Positions 16,502 through 25,808 of a DNA stretch of 35,922 bases are shown one piece after another. Every line of letters begins with the position of its first letter. The first letter of the stretch is position 1. The notes under the pieces were generated by a model. That model saw only the letters and a program-made list of their open reading frames with translations, made no database searches and was not told the DNA's origin. Location of the stretch: assembly GCF_008042045.1 (NCBI RefSeq), contig NZ_RDBP01000012.1:2723919-2759840 (forward strand). Reading direction: 5' to 3'. The stretch is from Streptomyces sp. T39. Lineage in GTDB: Bacteria; Actinomycetota; Actinomycetes; Streptomycetales; Streptomycetaceae. A program made the translations under genes and the position numbers.

Positions 16502-18172
16502 ATGCGAATATTCAAGTCCCGAGCCACTCGGGCGATCACGGCAGCGGTCGCTGTCGGTCTGATCGCCACGGGATGCTCCTCTGAGCGGGGCAAGGACGGT
16601 GACAAGGCCGGCGCGAAGGACACCTTCGTCTTCGCCGGTGCCGGCGACCCCGGTTCCCTCGACCCGGCCCTCGCCAGCGACGGCGAGACCTTCCGGGTCA
16701 CCCGTCAGGCGTTCGAGGCGCTTCTCGAGCACGAGCCCGGAGGCAGCAAGCTCGTCGGCGGCCTCGCCGAGAAGTGGTCGAGCGACCCGGCCGGCAAGGT
16801 CTGGACGTTCAACCTGCGCCAGGGCGTGAAGTTCCACGACGGCGAGGCGTTCAACGCCGCCGCCGTCTGTGCGAACTACGACCACTGGTTCAACTGGAAG
16901 GGCACGTACCAGTCCAGCGCGGTCTCCTACTACTGGCAGACCATCATGGGCGGGTTCGCGAAGAACGAGGACCCCGAGGCCCCGAAGGCGAACTACAAGT
17001 CCTGCACCGCCAAGGACGAGAACACCGCCGTCATCGAGGTCAACGAGCCCTCCGCCAACCTCCCGGGCGGCTTCTCCCTCCAGGCCCTGGCGATCCACTC
17101 GCCGAAGGCCCTCAAGGAGTACGAGAAGCAGGACGCGACCGCCAAGGGCGACGCGATCACGTACCCGAAGTACAGCCAGGAGGCCGGCACGGTCGCCGGC
17201 ACCGGCCCGTACAAGATCACCAAGTGGAACAAGGGCAACAAGGAGGTCTCGCTCACGGCCTTCGACGACTACTGGGGTGAGAAGGCCAAGGTCAAGAACC
17301 TGGTCTTCCGCACGATCGACACCGAGGAAGGCCGCCGCCAGGCCCTTCAGGCCGGTGACATCGACGGCTACGACCTCGTCGCCCCGGCCGATGTGAAGAC
17401 GCTGGAGGGCGAGGGCTACCAGGTCCCGACCCGTGACGTCTTCAACATCTTCTACGTCGGCATGAGCCAGGAGGTGAACCCGGCGCTGAAGAAGGCCGAG
17501 GTCCGCCAGGCCATCACCCACGCCATCGACCGCGAGAACCTCGTCAAGACCCAGCTGCCCGAGGGCGGCAAGGCCGCGACCCAGTTCATGCCCGACACGG
17601 TCGCCGGCTTCTCCGACAAGGTGAAGACCTACCCCTTCGACACCAACAAGGCCAAGGAGCTCCTCAAGGCCGCCGGTGAGGAGAAGCTGAAGGTCGAGTT
17701 CTGCTACCCGACCGAGGTCACCCGCCCGTACATGCCCGCTCCGCAGGACATGTTCGAGCTGATGAAGGCCGACCTGGAGAAGGCCGGCATCACCGTCGTC
17801 CCGAAGGCCATGAAGTGGGCCCCGGACTACCTGGACGCCACCGAGGCGGGCTCCTGCGCCCTGCACATGCTCGGCTGGACCGGTGACTTCAACGACGGCT
17901 TCAACTTCATCGGCACCTGGTTCGCCGGGTACGACAAGCAGTGGGGCTTCAAGGACCAGAAGGTCTTCGACGCGGTCAACGCCGCCTCGAAGGTGACCGA
18001 CCCCGCGGGTCGCACCGACGCCTACAAGGCCGCCAACGAGGCGATCATGGCCTACGCCCCCGGCGTGCCGATCTCGTCCTCGCCGCCGGCCATCGCGTTC
18101 GGCAAGAACGTCAACCCGCCGAAGGTCTCCCCGCTGACGCAGGAGAACTTCGCCGAGGTCTCCTTCAAGTAA
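16502..18172 (+). CDS. Peptide/solute-binding lipoprotein of a Dpp/Opp ABC transporter
   Basis: A 556-residue family-5 extracellular solute-binding protein that captures oligopeptides for the membrane complex encoded next. The lipoprotein signal ends at IATGC with Cys25, then a charged linker and the mature domain start FVFAGAGDPGSLDPALASDGETF. The family signature region VWTFNLRQGVKFHDGEAFNAAAV (about 99-121) and the GTGPYKITKW strand are present, as are EVRQAITHAIDRENLV and the C-terminal lobe. It is the first gene of a five-gene transporter operon. It is followed by a strong 19-bp hairpin, so it is probably made in excess over the permeases. It is distinct in sequence context from bldK; the true substrate is unknown. 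Confidence 0.92.
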   Translation: MRIFKSRATRAITAAVAVGLIATGCSSERGKDGDKAGAKDTFVFAGAGDPGSLDPALASDGETFRVTRQAFEALLEHEPGGSKLVGGLAEKWSSDPAGKVWTFNLRQGVKFHDGEAFNAAAVCANYDHWFNWKGTYQSSAVSYYWQTIMGGFAKNEDPEAPKANYKSCTAKDENTAVIEVNEPSANLPGGFSLQALAIHSPKALKEYEKQDATAKGDAITYPKYSQEAGTVAGTGPYKITKWNKGNKEVSLTAFDDYWGEKAKVKNLVFRTIDTEEGRRQALQAGDIDGYDLVAPADVKTLEGEGYQVPTRDVFNIFYVGMSQEVNPALKKAEVRQAITHAIDRENLVKTQLPEGGKAATQFMPDTVAGFSDKVKTYPFDTNKAKELLKAAGEEKLKVEFCYPTEVTRPYMPAPQDMFELMKADLEKAGITVVPKAMKWAPDYLDATEAGSCALHMLGWTGDFNDGFNFIGTWFAGYDKQWGFKDQKVFDAVNAASKVTDPAGRTDAYKAANEAIMAYAPGVPISSSPPAIAFGKNVNPPKVSPLTQENFAEVSFK

Positions 18173-18182
18173 CCGAAACCCC

Positions 18183-18229
18183 TGCGGGTCCGCCCGGCCA
18201 CAGCACCTCCGTGGCCGGGCGGACCCGCA
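18183..18229 (+). terminator. Perfect 19-bp attenuator hairpin inside the transporter operon
   Basis: Bases 18183-18201 pair exactly with 18211-18229 over a nine-base loop, 10 bases after the binding-protein stop and 29 bases before the permease start. In this position it likely acts as a partial terminator or 3' stabiliser that raises the binding-protein mRNA over the rest. Confidence 0.85.
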
Positions 18230-18258
18230 TCGACGCACGTAAGAAAGGGGCATGCGGG

Positions 18259-19263
18259 GTGCTGCGACTCGTCGTACGAAGACTGCTACAGCTCATTCCC
18301 ACCCTGCTCGGCCTGTCGGTTCTGCTCTTCCTGTGGCTGAACCGACTGCCCGGCGGACCCGCCTCAGCGATCCTGGGCGAGCGGGCGACCGAAGCCGAAG
18401 TGGCGAGAATCAACCGTGTGCTGGGCCTCGACGAGCCCGTCCACGTCCAGTACTGGCGCTTCCTCAAGCGCATCGCCGAACTCGACCTCGGCACGTCCAC
18501 CCAGACCGGCCAGCCGGTGTGGGACGAGTTCACCCTGCGCTTCCCGGCGACGGTCGAGCTCAGCGTCGCGGCGATCCTCATCGCCGTCCTCGTCGGCATC
18601 CCGCTCGGCTACCTGGCCGCCAAGCACCGCGGCGGCTGGCTCGACGTGGCCTCGGTGTCCGGATCGCTGATCGGCATCTGCATCCCGGTGTTCTTCCTCG
18701 CACTGCTGCTCAAGGGCATCTTCGCGGTCGAGCTGCAGTGGTTCCCCAGCTACGGACGACTCTCGACGGGCCTCGACGCCACCGACGTCACCGGCTTCGC
18801 GACCCTCGACGGCCTGCTGACCGGTGAGCTCGACGCCACCTGGGACGCGATCATGCACCTGATCCTGCCGGCGATCGCGCTCGCCTCCATCCCGCTCGCG
18901 GTGATCGTGCGCATGACCCGGGCCAGCGTCCTGGAGGTCCTCGGCGAGGACTACGTCCGCACGGCGGAGTCCAAGGGCCTGGACAAGCGCGTGGTGCGGG
19001 GCCGGCACGTGCTGCGCAACGCCATGCTCCCCGTGATCACGGCCGTGGGTCTGCTGACCGGCAGCCTCCTGTCGGGCGCGGTGCTCACCGAGTCGGTGTT
19101 CTCCTTCGGCGGCATCGGCTCCTTCATCCGCACCTCGATCGACGCACGCGACTACCCGGTGCTCGTCGGGTTCATCCTCTTCATCGCGATGGTGTACGTC
19201 CTCATCAACCTGCTGGTCGACCTCGCGTACAGCATCATCGACCCGAGAGTGCGGGTGCACTGA
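18259..19263 (+). CDS. ABC transporter permease (DppB/OppB type)
   Basis: A 334-residue inner-membrane permease. GTG 18259 has AAAGGGG eight bases upstream, and the product begins LRLVVRRLLQLIPTLLGLSVLLF, the standard first helix of this family. Six membrane segments are expected. The cytoplasmic EAA loop contacting the ATPases is LEVLGEDYVRTAESKGLDKR, with GL conserved. The sequence LPGGPASAILGERATE before the long periplasmic region is typical. The stop overlaps almost directly with the next start (one base between). Confidence 0.94.
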   Translation: MLRLVVRRLLQLIPTLLGLSVLLFLWLNRLPGGPASAILGERATEAEVARINRVLGLDEPVHVQYWRFLKRIAELDLGTSTQTGQPVWDEFTLRFPATVELSVAAILIAVLVGIPLGYLAAKHRGGWLDVASVSGSLIGICIPVFFLALLLKGIFAVELQWFPSYGRLSTGLDATDVTGFATLDGLLTGELDATWDAIMHLILPAIALASIPLAVIVRMTRASVLEVLGEDYVRTAESKGLDKRVVRGRHVLRNAMLPVITAVGLLTGSLLSGAVLTESVFSFGGIGSFIRTSIDARDYPVLVGFILFIAMVYVLINLLVDLAYSIIDPRVRVH

Positions 19264-19264
19264 C

Positions 19265-20227
19265 GTGACGACCATGACCAAGAAGGCCGACAGGATCGAT
19301 CGGCTCGCCGAGCTGATGCAGACCTCCGAGGCCACCACCGGCGCCAGCCTGTGGCGCGAGGCCATGCGGCGGCTGCGTTCCAGCAAGATGGCGATCATCG
19401 GTGCCGCCGTCATCGCCGTCTTCGTGGTGCTCGCGATCATCGGACCGTGGATCGCCCCGCACAGCCCCACCGCGCAGACCTGGCGCGGCGAGGTCTTCCC
19501 CAACCAGGGCAAGTTCGTCGGCATGCGCGGCGAGAACTGGTTCGGCCTCGACCACCTGGGCCGCGACCTGTTCTCCCGGATGCTGGTCGGCGCGCGCCAG
19601 ACCCTGCTCGTCGGCGTCGTCTCGATGCTCATCGGCCTCGTCGTGGGCGCGCTCGTCGGCATCCTGTCCGGCGCCGCCGCCACGCTCGGCGGACGGTTCG
19701 GCCGGCAGGTCGACACCGTGATCATGCGCATCACCGACATCATGCTGTCGCTGCCGGGCCTGCTGCTGGCGGTCTCGATCGCCGCGGTCATGGGCCAGTC
19801 CCTGACCACGGTGATGATCGCGGTCGGTGTCGTGCAGATCCCCGTCTTCGCCCGCATGCTGCGCGGTTCGATGCTCGCCCAGGGCGGCGCCGACTACGTG
19901 CTCGCGGCGAAAGCGCTCGGTGTGCGCAAGAAGCGGATCGTGCTCACGCAGATCCTGCCGAACTCGCTCAGCCCCGTGATCGTCCAGGCGACGCTCAGCC
20001 TCGCCACGGCGATCATCGAGGCCGCGGCGCTGTCCTACCTGGGCCTCGGCAACCCCGACCCCGCCGTGCCCGAGTGGGGCGTCATGCTCTCCCAGGCGCA
20101 GCGGTTCTTCGACAACGAGCCCATGATGGCGGCCTACCCGGCCGTCGGCATCATCATCACCGCCCTCGGCTTCACCCTGCTCGGCGAGGCCATGCGCGAA
20201 GCCCTCGACCCGAAGCTGCGAGGCTGA
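19265..20227 (+). CDS. ABC transporter permease (DppC/OppC type)
   Basis: A 320-residue permease, second half of the heterodimeric channel. It starts with GTG 19265 one base after the upstream stop, implying translational coupling. An N-terminal cytoplasmic tail of about 45 residues is followed by the first helix (MAIIGAAVIAVFVVLAIIGPWIAPHSP), the NWFGLDHLGRDLFSRMLVGARQTL motif typical of DppC, and an EAA loop (GADYVLAAKALGVRKKRIVLTQILPN). It ends with LGFTLLGEAMREALDPKLRG, the family C-terminus. Confidence 0.95.
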   Translation: MTTMTKKADRIDRLAELMQTSEATTGASLWREAMRRLRSSKMAIIGAAVIAVFVVLAIIGPWIAPHSPTAQTWRGEVFPNQGKFVGMRGENWFGLDHLGRDLFSRMLVGARQTLLVGVVSMLIGLVVGALVGILSGAAATLGGRFGRQVDTVIMRITDIMLSLPGLLLAVSIAAVMGQSLTTVMIAVGVVQIPVFARMLRGSMLAQGGADYVLAAKALGVRKKRIVLTQILPNSLSPVIVQATLSLATAIIEAAALSYLGLGNPDPAVPEWGVMLSQAQRFFDNEPMMAAYPAVGIIITALGFTLLGEAMREALDPKLRG

Positions 20228-20233
20228 AGTCCC

Positions 20234-21228
20234 ATGGCACTGCTTTCCGTTGACGAACTCAGCGTCACCTTCACCGCCAAGGGCCGCAAGGACTCCACCG
20301 CGGTCGACGGCGTCTCCTTCGACGTCGACCAGGGTCAGGTCGTCGGTCTCGTCGGCGAGTCGGGGTGCGGCAAGTCCGTCACTTCGCTCGCGCTGATGGG
20401 ACTGCTGCCGGACAAGGGTGTGCGGATCGGCGGCCGGGCCGTCTTCGACGGCGAGGACCTGCTGTCGATGAGCCCGCGCAAGCGGCGCGACCTGCGCGGC
20501 AGCCAGCTGGCGATGATCTTCCAGGACCCGCTGTCCTCGCTGAACCCGGTCGTCCCGATCGGTGTGCAGGTCACCGAGATCCTCCAGCGGCACCGCGGCC
20601 TGAAGGGCGAGGCCGCCCGCAAGGAGGCCGCCCACCTGCTGGACCGGGTCGGCATCCCCGACCCGACCCGGCGGCTCAAGGAGTACCCGCACCAGCTGTC
20701 CGGCGGCATGCGCCAGCGCGCGCTGATCGCCATGGCCGTCGCGTGTGCCCCCCGCATGCTGATCGCGGACGAGCCGACCACCGCGCTCGACGTGACGATC
20801 CAGGCGCAGATCCTGGAACTGCTCAAGGAACTGGTCGACCAGGAGGGCACCGCCCTGCTGATGATCACCCACGACCTGGGCGTCGTCGCCGGCCTGTGCG
20901 ACCAGGTCAACGTGCTCTACGCGGGACGGGCGGTGGAGTCCGCCGCGCGGCGTGAGCTGTTCGCGCACCCCACGCACCCGTACGCGCACGGGCTGCTCGG
21001 TTCCATCCCGCGTCTCGACGCCCCCCGCGGCGAGCCGCTCAGCCCGATCCGCGGCTCCATCAACGACCGGATCGCCTGGGCCGACGGCTGCGCCTTCGCG
21101 CCCCGCTGCGACTTCTACACGATGGAGTGCCTGACGGGCACCCCCGAACTGACCGAACCACGCGCCGCGGGCCACCAGGTGCGCTGCGTCAACCCGGTCC
21201 TTCCCAAGCCCAAGGCGGAGGTCTCGGC

Positions 21229-21232
<4 letters not shown>
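20234..21232 (+). CDS. ABC transporter ATP-binding protein (DppD/OppD type)
   Basis: A 332-residue ATPase that powers peptide uptake with its partner. Walker A GESGCGKS (about 39-46), Q loop IFQDPLSSLNP, signature LSGGMRQR, Walker B LIADEPTTALD and switch His in MITHDLG are all intact. The C-terminal oligopeptide-transporter extension (AHPTHPYAHGLLGSIPRLD, then GCAFAPRCDF...MECL) includes the cysteines that bind a 4Fe-4S cluster in some members. It overlaps the next gene by ATGA (21229-21232). Confidence 0.95.
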
Positions 21233-22671
<1,439 letters not shown>

Positions 22672-22727
22672 CGGACTCGGGAGCGGCCGGGAACACCGGG
22701 CACGGACACGCACGGTAGAACTGTCCG

Positions 22728-23399
22728 GTGTTCCAAGAACTCTTCACGCCCTCCGTCCAGCACGCGCTCGACCTCGCGGGGATCTTCGTCTTCGCGATCT
22801 CGGGCGCGCTGCTCGCCGTACGCAAGAACTTCGACGTCTTCGGCATCGCCGTCCTCGCCGAGGTGACGGCGCTGGGCGGAGGGCTGATCCGCGACCTGAT
22901 CATCGGGGCCGTACCGCCCGCGGCCTTCACCGATCTCGGGTACTTCGTGACACCCCTGGTCGCCACCGCGCTGGTCTTCTTCCTCCACCCGCACGTGGAG
23001 CGCATCCAGGTCGGTGTGAACGTCTTCGACGCGGCCGGACTGGGCCTCTTCTGCGTGACCGGGACGACCAAGGCGTACGAGTTCGGCCTCGGCCTCACCG
23101 CTTCGGCCGCGCTGGGTGTGGCGACGGCCGTCGGCGGCGGTGTGCTGCGTGACGTCCTGGCCAACGAGGTGCCCTCGCTGCTGCGCTGGGACCGGGACCT
23201 GTACGCGGTGCCGGCGATCGTCGGCGCCACCATGGTCGTGCTGTGCATCCGCTTCGACGCCCTCAACGCGGCGAGCAGCGGCGTCGCGGTCGTGACCGCC
23301 TTCGTCCTGCGTCTGCTGGCCATGCGCTACCACTGGCGTGCGCCCCGTGCCTGGAACCGGCGTTCGGCGGCCACCGAGGAAAAAGCTACCGCTCAGTAA
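22728..23399 (+). CDS. TRIC-type cation channel family protein (UPF0126, YadS-like)
   Basis: A 223-residue membrane protein with seven predicted helices in two inverted repeats, as in prokaryotic trimeric intracellular cation channels. The repeat signatures are GIFVFAISGALLAVRKNFDVFGI...ALGGGLIRDLIIGAVPP and AGLGLFCVTGTTKAYEFG...GGGVLRDVLANEVP, each with the glycine-rich GGG.(L/I)RD turn. It probably conducts monovalent cations, with physiological role unknown. GTG 22728 is preceded by TAGAAC six bases upstream and lacks a ribosome binding site, so it may be leaderless. A charged tail (RRSAATEEKATAQ) closes the protein. Confidence 0.9.
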   Translation: MFQELFTPSVQHALDLAGIFVFAISGALLAVRKNFDVFGIAVLAEVTALGGGLIRDLIIGAVPPAAFTDLGYFVTPLVATALVFFLHPHVERIQVGVNVFDAAGLGLFCVTGTTKAYEFGLGLTASAALGVATAVGGGVLRDVLANEVPSLLRWDRDLYAVPAIVGATMVVLCIRFDALNAASSGVAVVTAFVLRLLAMRYHWRAPRAWNRRSAATEEKATAQ

Positions 23400-23409
23400 T
23401 TGTTTGTTG

Positions 23410-23415
23410 TACCGT
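23410..23415 (+). promoter_or_regulatory. Candidate -10 box for a leaderless thioesterase mRNA
   Basis: TACCGT ends six bases before ATG 23422 and there is no ribosome binding site. Just upstream lies TCAGTAATTGTTTGTTG (23394-23410), less GC-rich than its surroundings and sharing TCAGTAA with the region upstream of the TetR gene (25004-25010), a possible operator. Confidence 0.5.
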
Positions 23416-23421
23416 ACCGGC

Positions 23422-24312
23422 ATGGCAGAGGCAGCACAGGCGACGGCGCAGGCGGCGGTACCCGTACCGCGATCCGCCCGGGCGACCGTCGGCGACAGCG
23501 AGTTCGACCGCGACACCGCGGTCACCCGCCGTGAGCCCGGTGTCTACGACGCGGAGCTCTCGGCCGGCTGGACGATCATCCACGCCGTCAACGGCGGCTA
23601 CCTGCTCGCGATGCTGGGCCGCGCCCTCGGCGACGCCCTCCCGCATCCCGACCCCTTCTCCGTCTCGGCGCACTACCTCACGGCGTCCCGGCCCGGCCCC
23701 GCCGTGATCCGCACCGAGGTCGTCCGCACCGGCCGCACCCTTTCCACCGGGCAGGCGTCGCTCCTCCAGTTCGAGGAGGACGGCACCGAGGTCGAGCGCA
23801 TCCGCGTCCTCGCCACCTACGGCGACCTGGACGCCCTGCCCGACGACGTGCGCACCACGGCCGAGCCGCCGGCCATCGCCCCGATCGACCACTGCTTCGG
23901 CCCCTCGGACGGCCCCGCCCCGATCCCCGGCAGCTCCGCGATCACCGAGCGGCTGGACATCAAGCTCGACCCGGCGACGATCGGCTGGGCGATCGGCGCC
24001 CCCTCCGGCAAGGGCGAGATGCGGGGCTGGTTCGCGCTGGCCGACGGCCGCGACGCGGACCCGCTGTCGCTGCTGCTGACGGTGGACGCGCTGCCGCCGA
24101 CCTCGTTCGAGCTGGGCCTGACCGGCTGGACCCCGACGGTCGAGCTGACCACGCATGTGCGCTGCCGCCCCGCCCCCGGTCCGCTGCGGGTCGCGATCAC
24201 CACCCGCAACCTGGCGGGCGGCTTCCTGGAGGAGGACGCCGAGGTCTGGGACTCCGCGGACCGTCTCGTCGCCCAGTCCCGCCAGCTCGCCAAGGCGCCC
24301 CGCACCGCCTGA
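23422..24312 (+). CDS. Acyl-CoA thioesterase-like double-hotdog protein
   Basis: A 296-residue protein resembling the TesB-like thioesterase superfamily. The N-terminal hotdog includes GWTIIHAVNGGYLLAMLGRAL, then FSVSAHYLTASRPGPAVIRTEVVRTGRTLSTGQASL. The second hotdog includes GEMRGWFALADGRDADPLSLLLTVDALPP, TVELTTHVRCRPAPGPLRVAITTRNLAGGFLEEDAEVWDSADRLVAQSRQLA, with the conserved Asp/Gln pattern of the catalytic region. It would hydrolyse acyl-CoA esters in the cytoplasm. The convergent TetR regulator is FabR-like, which fits lipid metabolism. The starting ATG has a -10-like hexamer six bases upstream. Confidence 0.85.
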   Translation: MAEAAQATAQAAVPVPRSARATVGDSEFDRDTAVTRREPGVYDAELSAGWTIIHAVNGGYLLAMLGRALGDALPHPDPFSVSAHYLTASRPGPAVIRTEVVRTGRTLSTGQASLLQFEEDGTEVERIRVLATYGDLDALPDDVRTTAEPPAIAPIDHCFGPSDGPAPIPGSSAITERLDIKLDPATIGWAIGAPSGKGEMRGWFALADGRDADPLSLLLTVDALPPTSFELGLTGWTPTVELTTHVRCRPAPGPLRVAITTRNLAGGFLEEDAEVWDSADRLVAQSRQLAKAPRTA

Positions 24313-24326
24313 CGGCGCCCGCACGT

Positions 24327-24371
24327 GCACGCACCGCGCCCCCGTCCACCGGACGGGGGCGCGGTGCGTGC
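24327..24371. terminator. Perfect 21-bp bidirectional terminator
   Basis: Bases 24327-24347 are the exact reverse complement of 24351-24371, with the three-base loop ACC. It lies between the convergent thioesterase and TetR genes and ends 12 bases from the TetR stop. Confidence 0.92.
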
Positions 24372-24383
24372 GGTGCGCCTCAC

Positions 24384-24998
24384 TCAGTCCAGCCAGTGCC
24401 GGCGGCCGAGGCTCACCAGCCGCAGTCTGCGCCGCGCCAGCGCGCTCACCCGCTCCTCGTCCTCCGGGCCCGCCTCCAGGAGTGCCGAGGCGGTCATCAC
24501 CATGTGGTCGACGTACATCCCGGCGAGCATGTCCAGGTCGTCCCTGCTCCACCCCGCCGACTCGGGCTCCGCGGCGAAGACCGCCGCCACCTCGTCCGCG
24601 AAGCGCCCCAGCTGCTCGCCGATCGCCGCGCGCACGGCGGCCACGCCGCCGTGCTGCTCCCGGGCCACGAAGCGCACATGGGCCGGAGAGGTGCGCACCA
24701 GCTCGGCCACGAGCGCCACCGTCCGATCGATGCGGGCCTCGTCCGCCGGCTCCGTCAGGGCCTCCCCGATCGTCGCGTGGAGCGAGCCGAGGGCCTCCTC
24801 GACCAGGGCGACGCCGAGGTCGGCCATGCCCGTGAAGTGCCGGTAGAAGGCGGTCGGCGCGACCCCCACGGCCCGGGTGACCTCACGCAGTCCGACGCTG
24901 CTCAGGCTCTGGTCCTCCAGCAGCCGCAGTGCCGCGTCCAGCAGCGCCTGACGGGTCTTCTGCTTCTGGGCCTGACGGATGCCGACGGTGTGACTCAT
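24384..24998 (-). CDS. TetR-family regulator, FabR-like
   Basis: A 204-residue repressor. The N-terminal region (GIRQAQKQKTRQALLDAALRLL, then GLREVTRAVGVAPTAFYRHFTGMADLGVALVEE) contains the TetR helix-turn-helix at about 30-50. It follows the sequence of E. coli FabR, the unsaturated fatty-acid repressor, closely in length and spacing. Residues 60-204 form a helical ligand domain (RFVAREQHGGVAAVRAAIGEQLGRF). A thioesterase gene is convergent, and a small membrane protein gene is divergent. The minus-strand upstream sequence TAACGGTTGTTTACTGAATG, with TTTACT seven bases before ATG, suggests a leaderless, autoregulated promoter. The ligand is inferred to be acyl-CoA or acyl-ACP. Confidence 0.88.
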   Translation of the reverse strand: MSHTVGIRQAQKQKTRQALLDAALRLLEDQSLSSVGLREVTRAVGVAPTAFYRHFTGMADLGVALVEEALGSLHATIGEALTEPADEARIDRTVALVAELVRTSPAHVRFVAREQHGGVAAVRAAIGEQLGRFADEVAAVFAAEPESAGWSRDDLDMLAGMYVDHMVMTASALLEAGPEDEERVSALARRRLRLVSLGRRHWLD

Positions 24999-25099
24999 GA
25001 CATTCAGTAAACAACCGTTATCTCGAATTGGGAAGAGTAGACTCGACGGTCAGTGAACATACGTACTCTCAAGTGCAGTCGTCCACCGGAAGGACAGTC

Positions 25100-25252
25100 G
25101 TGATCGTCCTCGTCGCAGCGCTCCTCGTCATGGGCATCATGCTGGGCGCCGTGGTCCAACTCCCCGCATCCGTATCCCTCGTGGCCGGCGCCCTCATCGG
25201 CTGCTGGCTGATCGCCTTCGCCGTGCGCGAGCGCCGCGCCCGGCGAGGCTGA
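25100..25252 (+). CDS. Small membrane protein with two predicted helices
   Basis: A 50-residue hydrophobic protein. GTG 25100 has GGAAGGA (25088-25094) five bases upstream. The frame is open to a TTG at 25028, which would add 24 polar residues. Segment one is VIVLVAALLVMGIMLGAVV, segment two VSLVAGALIGCWLIAFAV, ending in RERRARRG, so both ends are probably cytoplasmic. No family recognised. It lies 19 bases before the DUF4190 gene, probably co-transcribed, and divergent from the TetR regulator. Confidence 0.65.
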   Translation: MIVLVAALLVMGIMLGAVVQLPASVSLVAGALIGCWLIAFAVRERRARRG

Positions 25253-25271
25253 CCCGGAAGGAGAGAACCTC

Positions 25272-25643
25272 ATGCGTATCGACACCCTCGTACGGCCCAC
25301 CACCGGCACGTCCGGCACGGCCCGCCACCGACCCGCCGCCGCGGACGGCGCCCCCGAGCGGCGCACGGAGGAGCCCGGCACCACGCCGGCCCCCGCCCCC
25401 ACGGGCACCCGGGACGCCGACGGCATGGCCGTCGCCGCCTTCGTCCTCGGCCTCACCGGGCTGCTCGTCATGAACATCGTGCTCGGGCCGATCGCCATCG
25501 TGCTCGCGACCCTCGCCCTGCTGCGCGGCACCGCCCGCCGCCGCCGGGCCCTCCTCGGCCTCGGGCTCGGCGTCGCCGACCTCGTGGTCCTGGCCGTCCT
25601 GGTCACGGCGAACGGCTCCGTCGTCTGGGGCTTCGGCGGCTGA
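25272..25643 (+). CDS. DUF4190-like small membrane protein
   Basis: A 123-residue protein. ATG 25272 follows GGAAGGAGAG. Residues 1-50 are Pro/Thr/Ala-rich and probably disordered. Then GMAVAAFVLGLTGLLVMNIVLGPIAIVLATLALLRG gives two membrane segments with the Gly/Pro pattern of DUF4190, and LLGLGLGVADLVVLAVLVTANG gives a third. The function of the family is unknown. It is closely linked to the upstream small membrane protein. Confidence 0.72.
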   Translation: MRIDTLVRPTTGTSGTARHRPAAADGAPERRTEEPGTTPAPAPTGTRDADGMAVAAFVLGLTGLLVMNIVLGPIAIVLATLALLRGTARRRRALLGLGLGVADLVVLAVLVTANGSVVWGFGG

Positions 25644-25669
25644 CCGACCTCGCGGTACGCCCGCCGCAA

Positions 25670-25740
25670 CCCGGGGGAGAGCCGCCCCCCGGGCCCCCTA
25701 CGGCACCCCGGCCCGGGCCTTTGCGCGCCCCCGGCGCGCA
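25670..25740. terminator. Two small hairpins after the DUF4190 gene
   Basis: CCCGGGGG (25670-25677) pairs with CCCCCGGG (25686-25693), and TGCGCGC (25722-25728) pairs with GCGCGCA (25734-25740). Together they probably end transcription before the cysteine desulfurase gene. Confidence 0.6.
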
Positions 25741-25792
25741 GTCAGGACGGGCGTGCCCCCCTGCGCCGCGTCCGCGCCCTCGGACCGCCTCG

Positions 25793-25798
25793 TAGAAT
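25793..25798 (+). promoter_or_regulatory. Candidate -10 box of the cysteine desulfurase gene
   Basis: TAGAAT lies ten bases before ATG 25809, with no ribosome binding site in between. The mRNA would have at most a few leader bases. Confidence 0.5.
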
Positions 25799-25808
25799 CG
25801 GGGCCATC

